Part shown: piece by piece, positions 47,629 to 56,785 of the stretch
How positions within the stretch are numbered: the first letter of the stretch is position 1
Layout of the letters: each line of letters opens with the position of its first letter
NCBI GenBank assembly: GCA_017590115.1
Contig: JAGGNK010015336.1
Coordinates: 2,215,870 to 2,279,869 of the forward strand
Length of the DNA stretch: 64,000 bases
Direction: 5' to 3'
DNA from: Montifringilla adamsi
Lineage: Eukaryota; Chordata; Aves; Passeriformes; Passeridae
Translations under genes and position numbers: made by a program
The notes under the pieces: model-generated
Seen by the model: the letters and a program-made list of their open reading frames with translations, nothing else
Database searches by the model: none
What the model was told of the DNA's origin: nothing

Positions 47629-48281
47629 CGCTCCTGCTTTCATGTTTTGCAGCCAGCACCAGCCAGAGTCCCCTGGACTCTCTGGTTTGTCTCTCCAGGT
47701 ACTTCCTTTCTCCTCCAGAGTTCAAGTCCTGCAGAGATGTCACTACACTCAGCATGGAAGCACCTCTGAAGCTACACAAACACATCCAGACCCTGTAGGG
47801 TCTCTAAGCTGTGTCACCCCATGTGACACACAGTGCAGTGGCAGTAGTGACCCATAAGATGCCCAAGTTTATCCAGTAAATACCTGCTACAAAGTCGTTC
47901 ATTCATATCTACAAACTGTGTGAACAAAGGATGGAAAAGGATGCTCCAGCTACACCTGTCACGAACTTTTTGGCTTTTTCCTCTTGAAATAAAAAGGAGA
48001 CTTGGCACAGGGGTGGTTCAATATATCCTACTGTACTCTTGTGATTCTTGAGCACAGAGAGATCCTGTTAGGTAGTCAAAGGGAGCAAAGCAGCCAGGCA
48101 GAAGTTGCAATAGGAGATATTGAAAATTGAAGCAAAAAATTTTAAAAAGTGATTTCGAGATGGGACGTTAAGGAATGTCCCAAGGTGTTTGGTAAGACTT
48201 CCTCACTGGAGCTGAGAATTCATTTTTCATAGTGTTTACTTCTGAGTCTTCAAATATTCCACTTCAGGGGCAGAAGAATGT

Positions 48282-48318
48282 CGGAAGGAAGGATGGAAGG
48301 AAGGAAGGAAGGAAGGAA
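48282..48318. repeat. (GGAA)n microsatellite
   Basis: About nine GGAA units with one 'ggat' interruption, followed by 'tatatattta'. Confidence 0.95.
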
Positions 48319-49081
48319 TATATATTTATTTTTCTACACATTTTTCCAGAAACTCCACTATATGGCCTTCCTTGCTCTGTTTATATCAATCAAAAATATG
48401 TTCACCTTGGAGGTAGATTCTAATTTAATTTTTACATATATATATGATTTCTAGCTATGATTGTTAGAGATTTTGGCATTGGTCATAACACCATTACACT
48501 GAAACAAAGATTACAAAGCAACAGTGACCTATTTCATTTCCTAAATGCTATCTGATACTCTTAAACGTGATATTCCAGTTACTGGCAGCATCCAAGCGTC
48601 AGGAATCCCTGTCTTTTATTGTGAAACTCAGCAATTTCTGCCATCACTGTGTATAACCAAATTACTAATCATCATCATAATATCTTTATTCATCTGCTTT
48701 CCATGGCAAGGTGAGGTGGAGTTGCCCCAATGTCCAAAGCAAACAATAAATTCTAGAACCAGTAAAACAAAGAAGAAGCCAATTAAACTTCCTTATTACG
48801 TATTACTGAGCTGCCCCAGACCAATTATAACTATATTTCTTTGTGATCTAATTAGGTTCAGCTCAGTTCCACAGTGTGGAAGCCTGTAATGAGTGAGCAC
48901 ATGAGAAGCACAGCCCAGACTCCATGTGAGGGATCATTAATACGCTCTGGGCTGCTGCCTTGGAAGAGACTGCACCTCATTATGTGGGTTAACACACTTA
49001 AACTAAATGGATGAATTGCAGCCACTTTCAGTGTTTCAAGTCCCCTTGGACTGACAGAACTGCAGATTAGTAAGTTGTTAG

Positions 49082-49149
49082 CGAGTGATCTGCTGACCTG
49101 CTCCATCGTTCTTCGCTTTCGCTCCGTCCGCTCGTAGAGGCGCGAAACG
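49082..49149. promoter_or_regulatory. Isolated CpG-dense segment, candidate regulatory element
   Basis: Ten CpGs lie within 68 bp, nine of them between 49107 and 49149, in a window otherwise very poor in CpG. It contains 'ggcgcgaaa' (49139-49147), which resembles an E2F site, and 'cttcgctttcgctccgtccg'. It matches no repeat I know. Retention of CpGs suggests selection, lack of germline methylation or recent origin. A regulatory function is inferred only. A 105-codon minus frame (48858-49175) crosses it but is not a recognisable protein. Confidence 0.4.
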
Positions 49150-49395
49150 CTAAAGTGCAGGAATGTGTCAATCACTGCATTTTCAGTTTTGTGGCTTTCT
49201 CTGGTTTTTGACTAAGAAATTACCAAAATGGGTGAAATAGGAAGAAATAAAATGCTTGACATGTCCAGTAAGTTCAGTTGGCTTTGGATCAAAATGCAGC
49301 ATGCACAGGAGATGACAGGTCCCCTGCTAACACAAAACAGCTCAGGATAAAGGCTGAACTCCTTTCAGCTGGATGGGGATGTCTAAAAGTCAGCG

Positions 49396-49618
49396 TATCA
49401 CAGAATCAGAGAGTGGTTTGGGTTGGAAGGAACCTTAAAGATCATCTTGTTCCAACCCCCTGCCATGGGCAGCGACATCTTCCACTAGACCAGATTACTC
49501 CAACCTGGCCTTGGACACTTCCAGGGATGGGGCAGCCACAGCTTCTCTGGGCAACCTGTGCCAGGGTCTCACCACCCTAATAATAAATAATTTCTTCCTA
49601 ATAGCTAATCTAAATCAC
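49396..49618 (-). mobile_element. CR1 LINE, about 220-bp 3' end
   Basis: 'cacagaatcagagagtggtt', 'ggaaccttaaagatcatctt', 'ccccctgccatgggcagcga', 'cttccagggatggggcagcc', 'ctgggcaacctgtgccaggg' and 'tttcttcctaatagctaatc' are in order. Divergence looks low. Confidence 0.96.
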
Positions 49619-50125
49619 TGCTCTTTGGGGTTTATATCCTCTGTTTAACAGGCTATGAAATTATGATGAGGTGGAAAGGGTGTTTTGAGACAGACTGCCA
49701 ACATCTTTTGTCTGTGGAAGGAAAAAATGGATATTAAATTATAGTAGTTGGAACCAAATTAAATGAAAAAAAAATAAACAACAAAACCAAACCTTGGGAT
49801 TTTGTGGATTTTTTTTTTTTTCCTCTTGGCAATAGATCTTTGAAACTTGTTTTCAAGCCACACCATCACCTGGAAATCCCCTCAGTGGAAAAATTAGGAT
49901 TGAAGACTGTGAGAATATTAGGGAGAAAAGATCAAAGGTACTTTTTCTGTCTCCTATTTACTTGTTTTTGCCAGTGCTGGAGACAGAATACTGAATGATG
50001 TGTAGCATTGAGCTGAGGCAGTAGAATTGTCCTCGTGTCCTACCTTGTGCTGATGATGGCATAGAAGGCTCCTCAAGGCTTCCTCCTGCTTAGTTCAAGC
50101 AGCTGTTTTTCCCAGCACAGCAGAT
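49619..50125. other. Unique AT-rich sequence
   Basis: An A-rich stretch (49765-49794) and a T run (49808-49821). No gene or interspersed repeat is recognised. Confidence 0.4.
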
Positions 50126-50195
50126 TTCACAGAATCATAGAACATCCTGAGTTGAAAGTGACCTACAAGGTTCATCAAAGTCTGACTCTTGGAAT
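50126..50195 (-). mobile_element. CR1 LINE, very short 3' end
   Basis: 'cacagaatcatagaacatcc', 'tgagttgaaagtgacctaca' and 'aggttcatcaaagtctgact' are the complement of the CR1 subgroup also seen at 31150-31227. Confidence 0.88.
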
Positions 50196-50949
50196 TGTAT
50201 GTACAGTAAAATTTTTCATGTGTGTCATTAAAAGGGAGAAAAAGTCAAGAAATTGTTGAAGAGTTGATGGTATGTACAACACTATCAGTTTTGAGATCTG
50301 TCTCCTTTTGTGAGCTCAGTTTTGTCAAACAGTCATTTTTAAAGGTCTCAGAATCTGAGAAATTTTCCTGGCTCCTGCATGGCTTGTCAGCAGCAGCACG
50401 AGGCACCCAAACAGGTTTCTTTTCTCATGTTCACATTCATCCTTAAGGCACCAGAGAAAAAAAAAAACCTGTTTCTTATTCCACTCCAGACTAAGAGGAC
50501 CTGACAACTTAGTAATTGAACTGGGTACTTAGCTCACCATGCCTCTGATGTGCCTCTTTTTAATTGATTTTGTCAGGATCTTTTTAACTTCTCTCCCACT
50601 GTTGCCAGCATGCTCTCACTCCTTGTAATGCCTTTGCAAAGAGGTTTTATTAGAATTTTCCCATGTCATATCCCATTCTCACCTATTTGTTACCAATTAA
50701 CCCTCTACACCACGGTGGTTTGTAGGGTCTGCCATACTGAACTGCCTGCTGTTGGAAATCTTTGAGCTCTGTGTCTCTGCCAGAGATATTGTAAAGAAGA
50801 AGAAACTGTCCCTGTATTTTCTCCCAAAGCATCAGTAACAGAAACAGCTGCTTAATGGCATCGTTAGATATTCTATTTTCCATGAGGAGGGCAAAGGAAA
50901 ATGTACCCATGAAGTGACTGAAGAAATAGAAAATAAATCTTCACTTGCA
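50196..50949. other. Unique sequence, no recognised feature
   Basis: Short open frames only. A10-A11 run near 50460. Confidence 0.4.
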
Positions 50950-51188
50950 GTTGCAGTCAATGGCTCATTGTCCAAATGGGGATTGGTAACAAGTTGTGTC
51001 CATTTGGAGCCAGCATGATTTAATATCATTATAAATATCACAGACACCAGGACTGAGTGCAGCCTTCTGCAGGTTTGTGAAGGATGCACTAGAAGGAAAG
51101 GATGCTGGGCAGGGGAACTTTGACAGGCCTGGGAAATGTGAATTGTGTCAAGCTGAACAAGGCCAAGAGCCAAGTCCTGCACCCCATC
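50950..51188 (+). mobile_element. CR1 LINE, coding-end segment left of an LTR
   Basis: 'gtcaatggctcattgtccaa', 'atttaatatcattataaata', 'gactgagtgcagccttctgc' and 'aacaaggccaagagccaagt' plus 'cctgcacc' match the CR1 stretch spanning the end of ORF2, between the 'FNIF' block and the segment reading 'aacaaggccaagtgc'. It is heavily decayed and noncoding, and it stops where the LTR begins. Confidence 0.8.
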
Positions 51189-51871
51189 AGGTGAGATCAC
51201 TCAGCAGTTCCTGCCCTGGGCAAAACACTCAACTTGGGGAAATTAGTTTAATCTGTTACCAATGAAATCAGAGCAAGATGATAAAAAATAAACCCAAATG
51301 TTAAAATACTTTCCCCCCATTCCTCCCTGAGTTTGACTTCTTAGTCTTTTGTCCGCTCCCCTTCAGTGGGGCAGAGGGACAGGGAATGGGGCTTGCAGTC
51401 ACTTCCTCACCCATCTTTGCTGATCCTTCTTCCTCAGGGGGAAGGATTCCTCACATTCCTCCCCTGCTCCGGTGTGGGGTCCCTTCCACATGAGGCAGTT
51501 TTCCAGGAACTTCTCCAGCGTGAGTCCTTCCCATGGGCTGCACTTCACAAATTGCTCCAGTGTGGTGCCTTCCATGGGGAGCAGTCCTTCAGGAACAGGC
51601 TGAGCCCTTCTGGGCTGCTTGTGGGGACAATCAAACCTGCTCCAGCGTGGGCTCCTCTCCCTGCAGGGTCACAGGTCTTGCCAGGTGCCCGTGGACCCTC
51701 AAGAGCTGCAGGGGCTTGGCTGCCTCACCATGGGCTGCACCCCGGGCTGCAGGGGAATCTCTGCCCCAGCTCCCGGAGCAGCTCCTGCCCCTCTTGCTCC
51801 TCTGACCTGGCTGTCTGCAGGGCTGTTCTCTCACACATTCTCACTCCTCTGACTGCTGCTGGGCTTCCACT
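51189..51871 (-). mobile_element. Avian ERV LTR, about 680 bp, within CR1 sequence
   Basis: The plus strand reads as the complement of a common avian LTR: 'gatcactcagcagttcctgc', 'cttggggaaattagtttaat', 'ctgttaccaatgaaatcaga', then GC-rich 'cctgctccggtgtggggtcc' and repeated words like 'cttctccagcgtgagtcctt' and 'attgctccagtgtggtgcc', then 'ccatgggctgcaccccgggc' and 'cacacattctcactcctctg'. Its middle is built of degenerate units of roughly 45-50 bp. The outer end of U5 appears cut off at about 51189. No viral genes are present. The 187-codon plus frame here is antisense to the LTR. Confidence 0.78.
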
Positions 51872-52243
51872 GCTTAGCCTGGGGGGAGAAGGCTCTGCAC
51901 AGACCTCATTGCACCATCTCAATGAATGAAGGGAGTTTGTAAGAAAGACAGAAATTCTTTTCACCAAGGTGTGTGGTGACAGGAGAAGAGGCAATGGTTT
52001 TAAACTGAGGCAGGGGAGATATAGATTAGACATAAGGAACAAATTGTTTATAGTGAGGGTGGGGAGACCCTGGCTCAGGTTTCCCAGAGAAGCTGTGGCT
52101 GCCCCATCCCTGGAAATGTTCAAAGCCAGGTTGGGAAAGGGCTTGGAGTGACCTGGTTTAGAAGAAGGTCCCTGTGGCAGGGACTTAGACTACACAGTCC
52201 TCGAAGGTCCCTGCCAAACCAAACCATTTTCTAATTCTATGAT
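51872..52243 (+). mobile_element. CR1 LINE, 3' part right of the LTR
   Basis: Resumes at 'cttagcctggggggagaagg', then 'gaggcaatggttttaaactg', 'tagattagacataaggaaca', 'gaagctgtggctgccccatc', 'gggcttggagtgacctggtt' and the end 'ttctaattctatga'. It may be the same CR1 as 50950-51188, with about 400 bp of CR1 lost at the LTR site. Confidence 0.93.
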
Positions 52244-52470
52244 TTGGCATGAACATACTGTTTTATAATGACCTCATGAATTGTTTGGTTTTTTAATGAT
52301 GTTTACCATTATAACCAAGTCTAAAATACACAACAGCCCATCTTTGTTGCCACATGATTTCCTCCTTGCTTGAAGCCAGGCAACCTCTGTAGTTTCGGCA
52401 GAGAAATTCTTTACCTGGGTCATCAATGCCAAATGATCTGCTGTGTGAGCTGGCCCAGGGAAAGCTCAAT

Positions 52471-52516
52471 CACACTAATGAGGTAATCACTGAGCTCCTA
52501 ATGAATGGGATTAGTG
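52471..52516. promoter_or_regulatory. Cluster of four TAAT cores with inverted CACTAAT/ATTAGTG
   Basis: TAAT cores lie at 52476, 52484 and 52499, and ATTA at 52510, within 38 bp. CACTAAT (52473-52479) and ATTAGTG (52510-52516) are exact inverted copies. Such cores bind homeodomain proteins, so this may be an enhancer fragment. In AT-rich DNA such a cluster can also occur by chance. Confidence 0.3.
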
Positions 52517-53105
52517 ACTGGGCAAGGATTGTTTGTCCTGGATCCCTTGTTCAAATGCAGCTCAAAGCTCTCAAAATATATGCTTGCAATCAGCTATGAG
52601 CTGGATTCGTTTCAGCTCTCACTAACTAGATGAAAATTATTTTAATCTCTGCAGGATTTGCCAAATGTGCTGATGGAGGCAGTTTGCACTTTGTGGTGGA
52701 GAGAAGAGGGGAGTTCAACTTCAGAAGAAAACTCTCTGTAGTAAGGTAAAGCTGTAGGTGTCATAATTTCTAATTTCATGCCAGCATGAAATTTGGCTGG
52801 AGAGAAAAAAGAAGAGTAACGCTCTATTCATTAACTTTTCTTAATAACAATTAATGAATATTTAATGTAACATATACCAATCCATTTAGGTAGATTTTAT
52901 ATATCTAAAGAAAAGCCACTAGAAACTGTGACTTGTGTTTCTTCCCCAAACCTGACTGTGCTGATCTAAGAAGTTTCACAGTTTTGACCCTGAGTGAGCT
53001 TAAGCACCTGCAAGATTTCTCTGAGCATTTTCTGTGCTCAAGCTTTACTGATGAAAGACTGTGACAGCTCTTTGGAAAGGGAGCATGTAACTGATATCAG
53101 TGCAG

Positions 53106-53193
53106 GTGAGAATCCAGTTGAATATTTGTTATTCTTTTCTAAAACTTCACAGTAGCTAAACCCTCATAACATATAGAGGTAACATTTTGTTTT

Positions 53194-53228
<35 letters not shown>

Positions 53229-53336
53229 TGAGAATCCAGTTGAATATTTGTTATTCTTTTCTAAAACTTCACAGTAGCTAAACCCCCATAACATATAGAG
53301 GTAACATTTTGTTTTCCTTTTTTTTTTTTTTTTTTT
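53106..53336. repeat. Two-copy tandem duplication, unit 122 bp, each ending in poly-T
   Basis: Copy 1 is 53106-53227 and copy 2 is 53228-53336. Both begin 'gtgagaatccagttgaat' and run into a T tract of about 31 and 19 T. The roughly 90-bp nonsimple part differs by only about one base (ccctcat versus cccccat), so the duplication is recent or an assembly artefact. Confidence 0.96.
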
Positions 53337-53923
53337 CGTTTCTTGTTCTGGTAAGAAATATTTTTGTCAAAAGATTTTGCTTTTCCCAAAGAGTAAAATA
53401 TATATGATTTTGTTAAATTCTCTTCAATAATTTCTATGGCATTTTAATTAAAACCATTTTTGAAATGCTTTATTTACTGAAAGAAAACTGCATTTATCAT
53501 ACATGACACATTTAAAGATGAATTTAAATGGAACTTTCAATCATGTTGTCAGGAGAAAACATTATGGATGAAAATGGAACAAAATCACAAATGTTGGTTG
53601 CATTGAAACCTTTTAAATGAAGTCTAAAGCAAGATTTGGCATTTTTCATGAGATATCTTGCTTGCTTTTTTTTTAAAGGCCACCAAAAAATTGTAATATA
53701 ACGTTTTGTTTATTTGTCCTGCTCTTTCAGTGACATTCCTCATGAATAAATATCGTGTTCTGTGCATACAGTGGGATAAAATAAGCATCTAATTGATGTG
53801 TTGTAAACGGCACATGAAATTGTGGAAGTGCTTAGCTCAGATCCAGCAGAGCAAATTCTAAAGCAGCAGTGCACAGCAGGGGAATCTGAGCCAAATTAAT
53901 TTTTAAACATACTAAAACAGTAA

Positions 53924-53970
53924 CAAAAAAAAAAAAAAACAAAAAAAAAACCACCAAAAAAACCCCCAAC
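53924..53970. repeat. Poly-A/A-C rich tract
   Basis: Runs of 14-15 and 10 A separated by single C, then 'ccaccaaaaaaaccccc'. Low-complexity sequence. Confidence 0.9.
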
Positions 53971-54529
53971 CAGACAAACAACTTGACTTTCACAGTTTTA
54001 AAAGAGCAGAATTGGAGATCTTGGAGCATGTTAAAAACACAAACAATAGAGATGAATTAACAGCTACTTATCTTACAGCACATTGTATAGCAAATGTGGA
54101 GGCAAAGAAATAGAATTCCCCAGATACAGGGGGCATAATTAAAATCTGTAACATAAGGTAAAATATGCCTATGACAAAAGGGGGGGGAAATAGGCAAAAT
54201 TATTCACAATGATACCAAAACACAGTATAAAAGTTAGCTTTTCTTTCATACAATTAGTGCTTGTTGGTTATAGCAGGTTTAATATGACGTGATCAGAAAT
54301 GCAGACACGGACGTGGGGCCTGAATGTGCAGTGCCTTGAGAATCCATTCCACTTCCCAGGGTGACCACAGGCTCTGTAAAACCAAGAACAGCTGGTGAGT
54401 ATTCACAGGATCCCCAATTTCTGGTGCAGGGGTGTGTCACTGATGGAAAGGTGGCTGCTCCTAAAAGGCAGAGACAACAAAGCAGATCAAGCTCAGGGAA
54501 TTGTATTTTCACTGATTCCAGGCTAAGGT

Positions 54530-54738
54530 AATTGTGGAAGTGGAAGGGATGAGAAGGCTGGGACAGATTACCCACAAAGGCTGTGGACTCCTCGTCCCTG
54601 GCGATGTTCAAAACCAGGTTGGAAGGGGCTGTGAATAACCAAGTCGAGGGGAAAATTCCCTGCCCATGGCAGAGAGGTTGGAATGAGATCATCTTTAAGG
54701 TCCCTTCCAACCCAAACTTTTTGATGGTTCTGTTCTGT
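54530..54738 (+). mobile_element. CR1 LINE, about 210-bp 3' end
   Basis: 'ctgggacagattacccacaa', 'ggctgtggactcctcgtccc', 'ccatggcagagaggttggaa', 'tctttaaggtcccttccaac' and the diverged terminus 'gatggttctgttctgtg'. A 170-codon minus frame over it is antisense chance. Confidence 0.92.
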
Positions 54739-56279
54739 GACTGAGAATAAAGAAAAAAAAAAAACCCAAATTCATCAAGAAAATACAGCATTTAATCTGC
54801 TGTAGCAAGGAAAAAAGTAATTTTTGTGTTCTCTTCAATGCCAGCAATTCCCATACCTGGAGAAAAGTGCATTTAGTTTTAAAAATTAGTTTTCTGCAAA
54901 ATGGACAAAGAATAAAAGAAAGAGCATGGCACTGGTGCACTTTTCTGGAGACAATATAGCTGAGAAATTGTATTGTTTCCCATTTTTCCATGCTGTGAAA
55001 AAATGAAAACCTTAGGCACTTCCTCTGACTAGGAACAACTCATTATAACTTGTAGATGTCTAATTAGAGATCAAAAACATGTAGATCTAAACCATAAAAT
55101 GTTTACACTATTCATGTAGACAAGTTAATGAAATAAGAAAAAGGGACTTTTTGATCAAAGAGTCTTTTTCTCTCCAATTACTGTAAAAGAAACTTAAGAA
55201 CGACATGAGCAGTGGGACAGCACCTACAAAATCAGTACTTTGCACTTCTGAGGTTACACAGATTGTATTTTTGCACTCACCACCTATGAAACAGCCCTGA
55301 GTATTTGTAAGAAGCATCACTGTGAAATATATCAGCCGGCTTTTGTAGTGTTTGTGTTTATTCTACCTCTACTTCCTCAGTGACTGTTTGTGTACACATG
55401 CAGTCTAAGAAAATCTAGTTAAACTTGTTATCCAGGGTGAGGAAAGGGAAAAACTGGTCTGTCATTATTATTATTACTGAAGACATAACTGATAACAACT
55501 TCTTTTTTTCTAGCTGTTTTTTATACAGGTGAAAGCCTCAGAAACACTGTTTTAATTATGCTTTACTTCAAACCAACAAGGTGTTAAAATAGACCACGAT
55601 CAGACACAAAGCAGCCAAATACAGACACAAACATATTTTCATTTATGCTAATTTTTAAACTGCTCATTAGAAGATTGCTCAGATAATATTTTTGAAACCA
55701 GATGTCCATTATGTGCTGTGCTGCAGATACAAAGCAGAGATGAGGGTTCCTGCATTGTATTCACATAAACACCTCAAAGAGGCAATAGAAACACTCTAAT
55801 GGGAAGGGTACCTTTCTGAAGATGACATTCATCCCAGCTAATTCAAGGTCTAAGCACCTCCATCTGAGTAGAATGACTCCCAGGCTCCAGGCTCTTATTA
55901 CAGTAATTACAAATCTAATCAATACAGCCAAATATTTTTAGGGTTTTTAGGGTGGGGATCATTTGAATAAAGTCATCAACTCCATATTGACCTAAATTTC
56001 ACTGGCTGGTATTGACTCACATTAACTGCAAAGGGATCTTCAGGATGACTTTCCCAGATGCAGAAATGTTCACTGTTGACATCTAAATTTAGCTGCACAA
56101 ATTCAGCAGCCAAAGTCCTTTTAATGTCACAAGACGAGTTGCTCAAGTCACTCACATAAGTAAAAAAGCTCTGGAAAGGGGATGGACGCCACTAGTCGTT
56201 TAAATTTTCCTTTCACTTGGGAGCTATTCTCACTTTTCTGTTTATTTAATATTTCCCAGCACTTTTTAAAGAGGAAAGA
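54739..56279. other. Unique sequence, no recognised gene
   Basis: A short poly-A run at 54751-54764 follows the CR1. The rest is complex unique sequence without signature. Confidence 0.45.
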
Positions 56280-56339
56280 CTCTAAGGTGAACCTTGAAGG
56301 TCTCTTCCAACCTAAACCATTTTATGGCATTATAGAATC
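56280..56339 (+). mobile_element. CR1 LINE, last 60 bp only
   Basis: 'gaaccttgaaggtctcttcc', 'aacctaaaccattttatggc' and 'attatagaatcc' match the CR1 3' tip. Confidence 0.72.
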
Positions 56340-56392
56340 CTACCCTGTTTCTGCAGGTGCTAGTCAACAACATTTATGACCTGTTCCAGTTA

Positions 56393-56785
56393 CAGAATCA
56401 CAGAAATTCACAGAAATTCTGGAGATGAAGCAGAGTGATCAGGGCTGTGTCCAGTTGGATTTTGAATAGCTCCAAAGCTGGAGGCTCCATAACTCTCAGC
56501 AATCCATTTCCCCAATTGGTCAATCTTATATTAAAAAAAAAAAAAAAGAAAAAAAAAGAAAAGTGTTTTCATATGCTCAAAAAATTTTTAATATTTTTCA
56601 GGCTGAGATCACTGCCTTTGGACCTGTCAGCAGAAACCACTGAGAAAAGCCTGCTTCTACCTTCTTTATCCCCCTGCCTCGGGTATTTATAGATGGGAAA
56701 GGTCCACCAGAGCCTTCCCTTCCCTAGGCTGCAGTCCCAGCTCTCTCAGCCTCTCCTCACATGTCAGAGAGCTCCTGTGCAGGCA
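56393..56785 (-). mobile_element. CR1 LINE, about 390-bp 3' part with poly-A expansion
   Basis: Plus-strand reading: 'cagaatcacagaaattcaca', 'gggctgtgtccagttggatt', 'gaatagctccaaagctggag', 'gctccataactctcagcaat', the A-rich array (56533-56562), 'aagtgttttcatatgctcaa', 'accactgagaaaagcctgct', 'gggtatttatagatgggaaa' and 'agctctctcagcctctcctc'. All are complements of successive CR1 landmarks of the subgroup ending 'ctccagaggtcc'. Confidence 0.9.
56533..56562. repeat. Poly-A tract inside a CR1
   Basis: Two A runs of about 15 and 8, then 'gaaaag', at the CR1 site that normally reads 'agtaaaaaagt'. It probably expanded in place. Confidence 0.88.

Larger units (their letters stand above)
47629..49395. 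other. Unique sequence with (GGAA)n and a CpG-dense segment
   Basis: No CR1 or LTR is recognised. The block holds a GGAA microsatellite and the isolated CpG cluster at 49082-49149. Sequence from about 48600 to 49200 is complex and free of simple repeats. Confidence 0.45.
52244..54529. other. Unique sequence with candidate regulatory DNA and a tandem duplication
   Basis: No gene is recognised. The block includes the TAAT-rich segment (52471-52516), the 122-bp tandem duplication (53106-53336) and an A-rich tract (53924-53970). Confidence 0.45.

Noticed and set aside
51366..51929. 187-codon plus-strand open frame, longest in the window
   Set aside because: It lies antisense within a recognisable avian LTR and runs into CR1 sequence. 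The LTR's GC-rich repeated units keep the frame open by chance.
54279..54791. 170-codon minus-strand open frame
   Set aside because: Much of it is antisense to a CR1 and the rest has no family signature.
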